DNA of 64,000 nucleotides from Pseudomonadota bacterium (lineage in GTDB: Bacteria; Desulfobacterota; Binatia; Binatales; Binataceae). A program made the translations under genes and the position numbers. Below the pieces are notes generated by a model that saw only the letters and a list, made by a program, of their open reading frames with translations, ran no database searches and had not been told where the DNA came from. This document shows positions 18,017 through 24,934 of this stretch, one piece after another (position 1 is the stretch's first letter; each line of letters begins with the position of its first letter). The stretch covers positions 265,200-329,199 of the forward strand of contig JAJPHI010000018.1 of assembly GCA_021325355.1 (NCBI GenBank), read 5' to 3'.

Positions 18017-18045
18017 TTGTGACCGTGTATGGCGACTGCTAGGCT
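18017..18045 (+). promoter_or_regulatory. possible sigma-70-type promoter of the rpsF operon
   Basis: TTGTGA and TAGGCT are separated by 17 bases, about 50 bases before the rpsF start codon. The -35 is good and the -10 is weak. Position and spacing suit a promoter for rpsF-priB-rpsR-DUF2232-rplI, with transcription starting near 18052. Confidence 0.4.
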
Positions 18046-18097
18046 TGGCCAATCTCCTTGCTCCGCGAGGGGCTTGAAGCCATAAGGAGGGGCGCAG
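18046..18097 (+). promoter_or_regulatory. rpsF leader hairpin that can sequester the ribosome-binding site
   Basis: CTCCTT at 18054-18059 is complementary to AAGGAG at 18084-18089, the rpsF Shine-Dalgarno. Between them lie two small helices, CTC-CGC-GAG and GGCT-TGA-AGCC, so the leader can fold into a branched structure with the ribosome-binding site paired. In many bacteria the S6:S18 complex binds a CCG-containing structure in the rpsF leader to repress its own operon. The CCG here and the position fit that model; binding itself is inference. Confidence 0.5.
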
Positions 18098-18619
18098 ATG
18101 CGCCGTTACGAGACTATTTTCATCATTCGCCCGGACCTGGGCGAAGACGCCCAGAAAGACCTGGTCAAGCGTTTCGAGGGTCTGGTGGAATCCGCCGGCG
18201 GCGCCCTGATCGACACCGATATCTGGGGCTTTCGCGAACTCGCTTATCGGATCAAGGGGGAACAGCGCGGCTTCTACGTGCGGCTCGATTACGGCGGCAG
18301 CGCTGCGACCCTCAATGAACTCGAGCGCAATCTTAAGCTTTCGGACAATATCCTGCGGCATTTGTCGGTATTGGTCAGCGCCGAGGTTGACCCGGCACAG
18401 GCGCGCGTCGAGCTGGAAAACAATCGGCGCCGCGTGGCTGAAGCCCGCGCCGCGGCGGAAGCCGCGCGGGCGGCGGCGATGGCTGAACGGGCGGCGCAGC
18501 GTGAGCAGGCCGAGGCTGAGCGATCAGCCGAGCAGTTGGAGCCCGCCGCGGAGGCTGCCGCCGCTGAACCGAGCGCGCCGGAGGAGGATTCTCAAGTCGG
18601 GCGTGGCGAATCGGATTGA
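18098..18619 (+). CDS. rpsF: 30S ribosomal protein S6 with a long C-terminal extension
   Basis: The first ~95 residues are a standard S6 (MRRYETIFIIRPDLGED, RELAYRIKGEQRGFYVRLDYGG, LERNLKLSDNILRHLSVLV). They bind the central domain of 16S rRNA together with S18. After that comes a ~75-residue tail rich in Ala, Glu and Arg, probably a charged helix, ending in an acidic stretch. Many S6 proteins stop near 100-135 residues, so this one is long. Strong Shine-Dalgarno AAGGAGG. It is the first gene of the ribosomal cluster, and its end overlaps the priB-like start by 17 bases. Confidence 0.95.
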   Translation: MRRYETIFIIRPDLGEDAQKDLVKRFEGLVESAGGALIDTDIWGFRELAYRIKGEQRGFYVRLDYGGSAATLNELERNLKLSDNILRHLSVLVSAEVDPAQARVELENNRRRVAEARAAAEAARAAAMAERAAQREQAEAERSAEQLEPAAEAAAAEPSAPEEDSQVGRGESD

Positions 18620-18893
18620 GTTGACCGGCAGGCTGATATCGAGGCCGGAGCTCCGGGTGACACCCATCGGCACGCATGTACTGAGAACGTTCATCGATTG
18701 CGGAGAGCAGTCCGAGCCGCTGGCGCTCGAGGTTTTGATGGTTGGCGGCGCCGCCGCCGGTCTGTTCCAGCAACTCGAGGCAGGCTCGCGGGTGCGCGTG
18801 ACCGGAAAGGTCTGTGCCGTACCGCCGCCGGCCCGCCGGCCCGCCGCTATCGGCGTGCGCGTGATGGCCGACGAAATTATTATCACTGATTAA
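18603..18893 (+). CDS. priB: PriB-like single-stranded-DNA-binding OB-fold protein
   Basis: The real gene is hidden inside the larger ORF 18315-18893; the true start is likely GTG at 18603, overlapping the rpsF stop. The 96-residue product reads like PriB/SSB: NRIELTGRLISRPELRVTPIG, a strand VLRTFIDCG, and RVRVTGKVCAV near the end, finishing DEIIITD. PriB helps restart replication by bridging PriA and DnaT on single-stranded DNA in Enterobacteria, where it also sits between rpsF and rpsR. Gene order and OB-fold pattern both support the call. It may function as a small SSB-like protein in this lineage. Confidence 0.75.
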   Translation: MANRIELTGRLISRPELRVTPIGTHVLRTFIDCGEQSEPLALEVLMVGGAAAGLFQQLEAGSRVRVTGKVCAVPPPARRPAAIGVRVMADEIIITD

Positions 18894-18942
18894 GTCAGAT
18901 CGCAGAACGCTATTCGTTGAGATGGTATCATAGAGCGAAAAC

Positions 18943-19281
18943 ATGCCGGACGAAGAACAGGAACTCGAACAATCAATCCCGCGTGCAGAGGTGGCGGAGC
19001 CGGGACGGCCGCGCGCTCGTGAAGGCGAGGGCCGGTCGAGCGAGCGCCCAAGCGGCCGACGCCGGCCGGGCGGTCGCCGCAAGGTTTGCCGTTTCTGTGC
19101 CGACAAGAATGTCGCGGTCGACTACAAAGACGTGCGGACGCTGCAGACCTTTATCACCGAAGGCGGCAAGATTGTGCCGAGCCGAACCTCGGGTAACTGC
19201 GCCCGGCATCAACGCCGCCTGGCGCTCGCGATAAAGCGCGCGCGCGTGCTGGCGCTGCTGCCGTTTTCGACCTTGGGCTGA
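18943..19281 (+). CDS. rpsR: 30S ribosomal protein S18 with an N-terminal extension
   Basis: The S18 core starts near residue 45 ([13 protein letters not shown]) and continues with [34 protein letters not shown] and [13 protein letters not shown], all highly conserved. S18 pairs with S6 on the 30S platform. The first ~45 residues are extra: an acidic beginning ([10 protein letters not shown]), then a Gly/Arg/Pro-rich basic stretch. The ATG at 18943 has only a weak Shine-Dalgarno, so a shorter form starting further in cannot be excluded, but no better start was seen. Confidence 0.93.
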   Translation: MPDEEQELEQSIPRAEVAEPGRPRAREGEGRSSERPSGRRRPGGRRKVCRFCADKNVAVDYKDVRTLQTFITEGGKIVPSRTSGNCARHQRRLALAIKRARVLALLPFSTLG

Positions 19282-19287
19282 CCTGTC

Positions 19288-20247
19288 GTGACGCGTTCAC
19301 GCGATCTGCTGCGGATGATAGCTGCCGGCTCCGCGTCCGCTCTGCTTTTCCTTTTTTGCGCCCCGCTCGCCCCGATACCGGTTTTGACCATCAGCGTCGG
19401 CTTGCGGCGGGCGGTGGCGCGGGCAGCGTCAGTGGTCGCGCTGGGCGCCGTCATGGTCGCTGTTCTGCTTGGCCTGGTCGCCGGCAATCCCGGCAAAAGT
19501 CTTGATGCCGCAGTTGACTTCCTCGCCCTGGTCGGACTCTCGTCGCTGGCGATGTGTATCCTGATGGAGCGGCGGGTGGCGTTCGACCGTATCGTGGTCA
19601 TCACGGCGGCAATCGTGGTCGCGGCCTCGGCCGCTATCGAGCTGGTGGCGGCAGGATCACCCGAGGCGCTGGCCGCGGCGCTGCACGCCTCGGTGACAGC
19701 GAGCCTTGCCCAAGGCCAGAAATTCTGGTCGGCGCTGGGCTTCGATGTGGCCGGGTCGTCGGAATTTCGCGCTTCCCTGGTGACCTGGACGGTGCAGTTG
19801 GCACCGGCTTTGTGCGCGATTTTCGCCGCGCTCATGGTGCTGATTAATCTGGCGATTTTCTGGCGCTTCAGCGGCGGACCGCGGCGGCTCGGCTATCCAC
19901 TTTTTGGCGATATCGTGCGGTGGGCGACACCGGAATGGCTGGTCTGGCTGCTGCTCGCTGCGGGTTTCGGGCTGTTTATCCCAAACGCCACCCTGAGCCT
20001 GATCATGCTCAACTGCTTCGTGGGCATCGTCGCGGTCTATTTCTTCCAGGGCCTCGCGATTATGGCGTTCTATTTTCGCGCGCTCGCGATGCCTTCGCTG
20101 GCGCGCGGGTTGGTCTATGCCCTGACGATCGTGCAGCCGTTTCTCGCGGCGCTCATCTGTATCGCCGGGGTCTTTGATTTGTGGCTGGACCTGCGGCGGC
20201 TTAAACCGCCGAGTCGTGAAGCGCGCAATCTCGGTGACTACTCCTGA
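19288..20247 (+). CDS. DUF2232 membrane protein
   Basis: 319 residues, hydrophobic throughout, with about eight membrane segments and a short charged C-terminus (LRRLKPPSREARNLGDYS). The region EWLVWLLLAAGFGLFI and VYFFQGLAIMAFYFRA matches the pattern of DUF2232 (YybS-like) proteins, which are commonly encoded between rpsR and rplI. The GTG start lies 6 bases after the rpsR stop, so it is co-transcribed. Function unknown; the fold suggests a transporter-like membrane component. Confidence 0.8.
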   Translation: MTRSRDLLRMIAAGSASALLFLFCAPLAPIPVLTISVGLRRAVARAASVVALGAVMVAVLLGLVAGNPGKSLDAAVDFLALVGLSSLAMCILMERRVAFDRIVVITAAIVVAASAAIELVAAGSPEALAAALHASVTASLAQGQKFWSALGFDVAGSSEFRASLVTWTVQLAPALCAIFAALMVLINLAIFWRFSGGPRRLGYPLFGDIVRWATPEWLVWLLLAAGFGLFIPNATLSLIMLNCFVGIVAVYFFQGLAIMAFYFRALAMPSLARGLVYALTIVQPFLAALICIAGVFDLWLDLRRLKPPSREARNLGDYS

Positions 20248-20259
20248 AGGAATCCTCCG

Positions 20260-20709
20260 ATGCATGTACAAGTGGTGTTGAACGAGCAGGTTCCCAACCT
20301 CGGCCATCCGGGGGACGTGGTGCGCGTCCGCGCGGGCTATGCGCGCAATTACCTCTTGCCACGCGGCCTCGCGGTCGAGGCTAACCCGCGCAATCTCCAC
20401 GAGTTCGAGCACAAAAAGCGCATGGCCCTGGCCAAGCGCGAAGCGCTCAGGAACCAGGCCGCCAGCGTGAAGGAAAAGCTCGAAGCCGTCCGCCTGGTCC
20501 TGACGGCGCGCACCGGCGACGAGGGCAAACTGTTCGGTTCGATCACCAACCTCGATCTCGAGCGGGCGCTGCGTGAACAGGGGTTCGAGGTGGACCGGCG
20601 CCGTATCGCGCTGGTCGAGCCGATCAAGCAACTGGGCGAATATGCGGTTGCGGTGCGCCTGATGCCTGAAGTGGAAGCAACCTTGAAGTTTACCGTCGTC
20701 GCGGCCTGA
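20260..20709 (+). CDS. rplI: 50S ribosomal protein L9
   Basis: 149 residues, exactly the normal length. The N-terminal RNA-binding domain is unmistakable: MHVQVVLNEQVPNLGHPGDVVRVRAGYARNYLLPRGLAVEA. A long connecting helix (EFEHKKRMALAKREALRNQA) leads to a C-terminal domain with GDEGKLFGSITNLDLERALREQ. L9 binds the base of the L1 stalk in 23S rRNA and helps reading-frame maintenance. Good Shine-Dalgarno AAGGAA. It closes the ribosomal cluster. Confidence 0.97.
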   Translation: MHVQVVLNEQVPNLGHPGDVVRVRAGYARNYLLPRGLAVEANPRNLHEFEHKKRMALAKREALRNQAASVKEKLEAVRLVLTARTGDEGKLFGSITNLDLERALREQGFEVDRRRIALVEPIKQLGEYAVAVRLMPEVEATLKFTVVAA

Positions 20710-20746
20710 TGTCTGAACTCAATTACCGAACAAGGTCAATGCCTAG

Positions 20747-21382
20747 ATGAAACTCTATGACTTCCTGCCGTGTCCATTTGGCCAGAAGGTGCGCATCATC
20801 CTGGCGGAGAAGGCGCTGTCCTACGAACTGATGCCGGTCGATATTGCTCAGGGGGATCAGCGGCGACCGGAGTTTCTGCGGCTCAACCCCTTCGGTCGGG
20901 TGCCGATTTTGGTGGATGAAGATACTGTCGTCTACGACTCGACGATTATCGCGGAATATCTCGAAGACGAATATCCCGAACCGCCGCTGCTGCCGCCCGT
21001 CGGTTCGAGCGCCCTGCGCGCCCGCGCGCGAGTCTGGGAGGACTTCGCCGACACTTCCTTCACGCCGCAGGTCGGTCAACTGATGGCGGAGTTGACCAAG
21101 CCGGAAGCCGAACGCGATCCTAACCGGATGCAGCGCCTGCAACAGTCGATTGAGCGGGTGCTCGTCTATCTGAACCATGAACTTCAGGGCCAGGAGTATC
21201 TGGCCGGCCAGTTCTCCGTGGCCGATATCGCTTTCGTTCCCCGCCTCGTCGTCCTGCGCGATCTCGGTATCGAAGCGGGGCAGAATCGACCCAACGTCGA
21301 GAGCTGGATGGCGCGGATGATCGAGCGCCCGAGTATCCAGAACCTTGAAGGCTTGACCTCGCAGTTTGTCGCGGGGGTCTAG
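20747..21382 (+). CDS. glutathione S-transferase family protein
   Basis: 211 residues. The N-terminal thioredoxin-fold half reads MKLYDFLPCPFGQKVRIILAEKALSYEL, with a cis-Pro region GRVPILVDEDTVVYDSTIIAEYLEDEYP typical of GSTs and SspA. The C-terminal helical half has FSVADIAFVPRL, the conserved N-capping box. A single Cys lies in the active-site position (PCPFG), like the Cys-type GSTs and stringent starvation protein A. It follows rplI by 37 bases on the same strand and ends at a strong hairpin. Glutathione dependence is not shown by sequence. Confidence 0.85.
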   Translation: MKLYDFLPCPFGQKVRIILAEKALSYELMPVDIAQGDQRRPEFLRLNPFGRVPILVDEDTVVYDSTIIAEYLEDEYPEPPLLPPVGSSALRARARVWEDFADTSFTPQVGQLMAELTKPEAERDPNRMQRLQQSIERVLVYLNHELQGQEYLAGQFSVADIAFVPRLVVLRDLGIEAGQNRPNVESWMARMIERPSIQNLEGLTSQFVAGV

Positions 21383-21435
21383 AAGGACTTAATTGGCGAC
21401 TCCCGCCGCGATCTTGCGGTGCGAGCCGCGGTCAG

Positions 21436-21471
21436 GCGTCCGGATGATGGTTGACGCCATCACCCGGACGC
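21436..21471 (+). terminator. hairpin terminator after the GST gene
   Basis: GCGTCCGG-A-TGATGG and CCATCA-C-CCGGACGC form a 14-pair stem with one A.C mismatch around a TTGACG loop, followed on the plus strand by TTGCGTTTGTTTA. It lies between the convergent GST and zinc-ribbon genes. It should stop transcription of the rpsF-GST run and may also act in the other direction. Confidence 0.65.
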
Positions 21472-21481
21472 TTGCGTTTGT

Positions 21482-21784
21482 TTAGAGGTGGGACTCCGTG
21501 GTTTCCGCGTAGGTATCGTGTTCCTCGGGAGGCGGCGCGATACCGGTGATGCGGTAAATCAGCTTGGCCGCGAACAATTTGTCGCCGATTCGTCCCTGCG
21601 ACTTCAGCATCCCGCCGTGCCGGTTGCATCGCGGGCACGCTAGGGTCCCGCTCAAGAGCCCGGCGTTTTCCGGGGTAATGCGCAAATCGAACGTATGCCC
21701 GCAACCGGGATTCTGGCAGACGGTTCGGTAAATCACGCCCGGTAACTTGCCTTTGCTGTTTCCCTTGATGGCCTCTGCTTCCAT
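21482..21784 (-). CDS. small zinc-ribbon protein of unknown function
   Basis: About 100 residues from the Met giving MEAEAIKG; the ORF track start at 21850 adds a basic leader of doubtful reality. Four cysteines form two knuckles, CQNPGC and CPRC, separated by about 25 residues, the layout of a zinc ribbon. The rest is basic with no enzyme motif. It could bind nucleic acid or act as a metal-stabilised adaptor. It is monocistronic, convergent with the GST gene, and divergent from the PPOX gene across a 410-base gap. Confidence 0.6.
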   Translation of the reverse strand: MEAEAIKGNSKGKLPGVIYRTVCQNPGCGHTFDLRITPENAGLLSGTLACPRCNRHGGMLKSQGRIGDKLFAAKLIYRITGIAPPPEEHDTYAETTESHL

Positions 21785-22194
21785 GGGCCTTTTCCGCTCC
21801 TTCCTCAGGAGGTCATGGGCAAATCGCTTCTTGCCCAGCACTCTTTGCATTAGACGTATTTACGAGAGATTCGTTTCATGCAACCGCTGTGCCTCTTTTC
21901 AAAAGCAATTTCGTGATGTTAGCTAAAGCACATCTTGAAGCTTTTGGATAGAGCAAGCGTTAGCTTAGCGATGCCAACGTGTTCGGTCGCCTGTATACCG
22001 ACCGACGGAGTTTGCTCCATATCGTCGGTCGTCTGTCTCACCTTCGATCCAGCCTTCAGCCGAAAAGTGCTCATTTTATGATCGTCGGCCCTGAGCCGGC
22101 CTCCAACGAATCGACGCGATGACCGCGCGAGCGAAGGTTCGGCCGTGTATATTGGCGGCGAGCGGCGCTATCATTCGCTGGAGGTCCGGATTTC
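21785..22194. other. 410-bp intergenic region with repeats, AT-richer than its flanks
   Basis: This gap lies between the divergent zinc-ribbon and PPOX genes. It contains AGCTAA at 21921 and its complement TTAGCT at 21960, which could close a loop of about 33 bases. It also has two copies of CGGTCGYCTGT, at 21984 and 22026, with CGACCG just after the first copy. No tRNA-like fold or coding frame with support was seen. It may hold promoters and binding sites or an unrecognised small RNA. Confidence 0.35.
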
Positions 22195-22761
22195 ATGGGC
22201 AAAGTGTACGCAGCGCTCGACGCATCATTGACCAATTTTATTTCCCGTCAACATCTGTTTTTCGTGGCGACTGCGCCGCTGGATCCCAAAGGCCATCCCA
22301 ACCTCTCACCCAAGGGCGTCGAGCATCTGCGCGTGCTGGGAGCCCATCAGGTCGCTTATCTGGACCTGACCGGCAGCGGCGTCGAAACCATCTCGCATCT
22401 GCGGGAGAACGGCCGCATCGTCATCATGTTTTGCGCCCTGGAGGGCGCGCCTAAGGTCCTGCGGCTATATGGCCGCGGCGAAGCCTTTGAGCCGGGGGAA
22501 GCGGGCTTCGCGGAATTGCGCCCCCTCTTCCGCGACGTCCCCGGTGCGCGCGCGATCGTAAGAGTCACCGTGGATCGTATCGCCGATTCCTGCGGCTGGG
22601 GGGTTCCGCTTTACGAATATCAGGGCGAGCGCACGCAGTTGATTGAATGGGCCGAACGGCGTGGTGCGGGGGGACTCGATCATTATCGCGCCGAGCACAA
22701 CCGCTTCAGCATCGATGGGTTGCCGGGGTTGCGGTTCGCAGGTCATCCAACCGCGAAGTGA
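22195..22761 (+). CDS. pyridoxamine 5'-phosphate oxidase-family protein
   Basis: 188 residues. The N-terminal part FISRQHLFFVATAPLDPKGHPNLSPKG and the strand HQVAYLDLTGSGVETISHLRENGRIVIMFCAL are characteristic of the split-barrel FMN-binding proteins of the PPOX family that include general stress and F420/FMN oxidoreductases. The C-terminal part has SCGWGVPLYEYQGERTQL and YRAEHNRFSIDGLPG. The ATG is preceded by GGAGGT. The gene stands alone. It is more likely a flavin- or F420-binding oxidoreductase than a true PdxH. Confidence 0.8.
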   Translation: MGKVYAALDASLTNFISRQHLFFVATAPLDPKGHPNLSPKGVEHLRVLGAHQVAYLDLTGSGVETISHLRENGRIVIMFCALEGAPKVLRLYGRGEAFEPGEAGFAELRPLFRDVPGARAIVRVTVDRIADSCGWGVPLYEYQGERTQLIEWAERRGAGGLDHYRAEHNRFSIDGLPGLRFAGHPTAK

Positions 22762-22855
22762 CGGCCGGGCGGGTCTGAGCCCCGCGGGACATCGCAACCC
22801 GCTCGGGCCGCGCTGATGAAACGCCGGCCAGTGCCGGGCGCGTTATGGCCGGGAC

Positions 22856-23269
22856 TCAGTTGCGCGAAGGGGGGTCCGCGACGATAGCCAGAGGGCTGAT
22901 TCCTGGTTCGTACAAGACCTGGATTAGATTCCCGTCGGGATCGCGAATATAGAATGAAACCGCGCCATCGCGATGGCGGGCGAGCGGCTTGGCGATGGTC
23001 GTTCCGCGGGCTTGCACCAACCGCCACGCCGCCTCGACTTCGGCGATGGACTCCACCACGAAACCCAGATGGTCGAGCGCCTGATGGTCCGGCGCGCCGG
23101 GGTCACCGCGATGGAGCGCGAGACTGTCGCATCCTGAGCTCAGGTAGGCGTTGTCAGGATCGGGTTGCCACGCCACCCTCAAGCCGAACATCTCGACGTA
23201 GAAGTCCTTCGCGCGTTCAACGTCCCGGACCCGGAGCGCAAGATGACGGAGTCCGCGATGCTTGATCAT
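22856..23269 (-). CDS. VOC-superfamily (glyoxalase/dioxygenase-like) protein
   Basis: 137 residues made of two beta-alpha-beta-beta-beta repeats. The first begins LRHLALRVRDVERAKDFYVEMFGLRV with a His in the usual metal position; the second has LDHLGFVVESIAEVEAAWRLV and ends AVSFYIRDPDGNLIQVLYEPG, with the typical DPDGN and a final Glu. These are metal ligands of vicinal oxygen chelate proteins, which include glyoxalase I, extradiol dioxygenases and resistance proteins. It follows the methyltransferase at 23286 by 16 bases and is probably its operon partner. Confidence 0.85.
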   Translation of the reverse strand: MIKHRGLRHLALRVRDVERAKDFYVEMFGLRVAWQPDPDNAYLSSGCDSLALHRGDPGAPDHQALDHLGFVVESIAEVEAAWRLVQARGTTIAKPLARHRDGAVSFYIRDPDGNLIQVLYEPGISPLAIVADPPSRN

Positions 23270-23285
23270 CTGCTGAATTCACCGA

Positions 23286-23915
23286 CTAGGCCGATACCTT
23301 AGTATAGCCTGTTACCACCCAGATCGGATCGGACGCCGCCGACTCGCCGTCCTCGTCCGATACGACTTCCACATCGGCGAAACCGCCGCTCAGCTCAAAG
23401 TAACGGCGAACGATCGCGACGCGCTGCTCATCATTGGCGGCCCGCCAGAGCGCGATGGCTTTCGTCGGGAACATGCGATTCGAGAAGGTTACGATAAACG
23501 GTCGAGCGGGACGCAGCACCCGCGCGACGTCGGCGAAAACCTCGACCGGATGCGTCAGATATTGCACTGACACGGTCATCACTGCCGCATCGAAAGAGGC
23601 GTCATCGAACGGGAGCCGTGGCGCGGTGTTGACGTTGTGCACGACGATCTCGGTCAGGGCCGGATTATCCTCCATCTCCGCGCGATTGAGTCCTAACCCG
23701 GTGACGCGCGCGGGGCTCAGCTCTTCCGGCAGATGGGATCGCCAACTGCTCATCAGGTCGAGGATCGCAGCACCATGGGCGATACGCTTGTGGTAGGCGT
23801 CCCTGACCTTGGCGATCGCGCCGTCGTCGATATGGACCACGAGGCGCGGATAACTGTAAAAGTTCTCGTCCGCGGTTTCGTCGATACGGCTGAAGGGGTT
23901 GAGCGGCGTATTCAT
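23286..23915 (-). CDS. SAM-dependent methyltransferase-like protein (type 11)
   Basis: About 209 residues from MNTPLNPFS; the ORF track start at 24092 would run across the divergent IclR promoter. ILDLMSSWRSHLP replaces the usual glycine-rich motif I (DLxxGxG), ARVTGLGLNRAEM supplies motif II, and PFDDASFDAAVMTVSVQYLTHP is a clear post-motif II/IV region of type 11 methyltransferases. The loss of the GxG in motif I suggests altered SAM binding or a different ligand. It is transcribed away from the iclR gene and followed closely by the VOC gene. Confidence 0.7.
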   Translation of the reverse strand: MNTPLNPFSRIDETADENFYSYPRLVVHIDDGAIAKVRDAYHKRIAHGAAILDLMSSWRSHLPEELSPARVTGLGLNRAEMEDNPALTEIVVHNVNTAPRLPFDDASFDAAVMTVSVQYLTHPVEVFADVARVLRPARPFIVTFSNRMFPTKAIALWRAANDEQRVAIVRRYFELSGGFADVEVVSDEDGESAASDPIWVVTGYTKVSA

Positions 23916-23975
23916 CGCAGGGGACCTGCCAGCAAGAGCAGGATCATTGCTCGCAAGCCGATGGTCAAGACGGCG

Positions 23976-24004
23976 TTGACATCCCGGCGGTTGGCGAATT
24001 AAAT
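23976..24004 (+). promoter_or_regulatory. probable promoter of the iclR-type gene
   Basis: TTGACA (23976-23981) and TTAAAT (23999-24004) are separated by 17 bases, 39 bases before the GTG of the IclR-family gene. This is a strong match to a sigma-70 promoter. The nearby inverted repeat GAGCA-N7-TGCTC at 23936-23952 lies between this promoter and the divergent methyltransferase and could be an operator. Confidence 0.55.
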
Positions 24005-24043
24005 CAGAACACTTTTTGGAAAGCCCGCCGGCGGGCGCGCAAA

Positions 24044-24853
24044 GTGATCCCGTCCGGCGACAGCGCAGGGCTCTTGAGACGCGATAAAACAAACTACGTT
24101 ATCCAGTCGGTCACCCATGCCTTCGACGTGCTGGAGCAGTTTTACGGCGAAGGCGATGAATTGGGCGTAACCGAGCTCTCGAAGCGTCTCAAATTGCATA
24201 AAAACAACGTTTTTCGTCTTTTGGCGACACTCGAAGCACGCGGCTATATCGAGCAGAACAAAGCTAACGAAAACTACCGGCTCGGTATCAAGTGCCTGCT
24301 GTTGGGCCGCCGCTTTATCGAGCATCGCGGTCTGGTGCGGCAGGCGCGACCGATCTTGATTGACGTGACCCGCCAGTGCCATGAAAGCACGCTGGTCGCC
24401 ATCTCGCGTCGTGATGGCGTGGTGCCGCTCGACGCGGCCGAGCCCGAGGATCGGGTCGTGCGGATCGCGCTACCGATAGGGCAGACCCTGCCGCTGCATT
24501 GCACCGCACTCGGCAAGGCGCATCTGGCCTTCGACGGCGACGAGCAGGCACGCGCGGTTCTACCTGAAACCCTCGAGCGTTACACCCCCAATACCATCGT
24601 CGAACGCGCGACGCTGCTGGCGCAGCTCGAAGCGGTGGTGCAGGACGGTTACGCCGTGGACATGGGCGAGTATTTTGAAGATATCACGGCCGTGGCCGTG
24701 CCGATTCGTGACTACACGCGCGCCGTCGTCGGCTCGCTGGCCATCGCCGGACCCTGTTACCGCATGTCGCGCGAGCGGATCAATGTCGAGCTCAGTCAGC
24801 TTGCCCTTGCCGCCGGCCGCGAGCTTTCCCATCGCCTCGGTTTCAACGAATGA
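24044..24853 (+). CDS. IclR-family transcriptional regulator
   Basis: 269 residues. The N-terminal winged helix-turn-helix reads SVTHAFDVLEQFYGEGDELGVTELSKRLKLHKNNVFRLLATLEARGYIEQ. The C-terminal effector domain has LPLHCTALGKAHLAF, DMGEYFEDITAVAVPIRDY and VVGSLAIAGP, the standard IclR ligand pocket. A TTG at 24074 is an alternative start. It stands directly before etfBA on the same strand, so electron-transfer flavoprotein or a linked catabolic route is a likely target. Ligands of this family are usually aromatic or organic acids. Confidence 0.88.
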   Translation: MIPSGDSAGLLRRDKTNYVIQSVTHAFDVLEQFYGEGDELGVTELSKRLKLHKNNVFRLLATLEARGYIEQNKANENYRLGIKCLLLGRRFIEHRGLVRQARPILIDVTRQCHESTLVAISRRDGVVPLDAAEPEDRVVRIALPIGQTLPLHCTALGKAHLAFDGDEQARAVLPETLERYTPNTIVERATLLAQLEAVVQDGYAVDMGEYFEDITAVAVPIRDYTRAVVGSLAIAGPCYRMSRERINVELSQLALAAGRELSHRLGFNE

Positions 24854-24934
24854 TCCATCGCGCACGACCGTCGCTCCGCCACTCTATGCATTCGGCGGCC
24901 TAGACCATATAGTTTCGCAGATTGGAGTGATTCC

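Noticed and set aside
15258-18060. Integrated element bordered by a tRNA-Arg attachment repeat
   Set aside because: No copy of the tRNA 3' end, integrase or phage gene was seen in the downstream region, so insertion is not supported.
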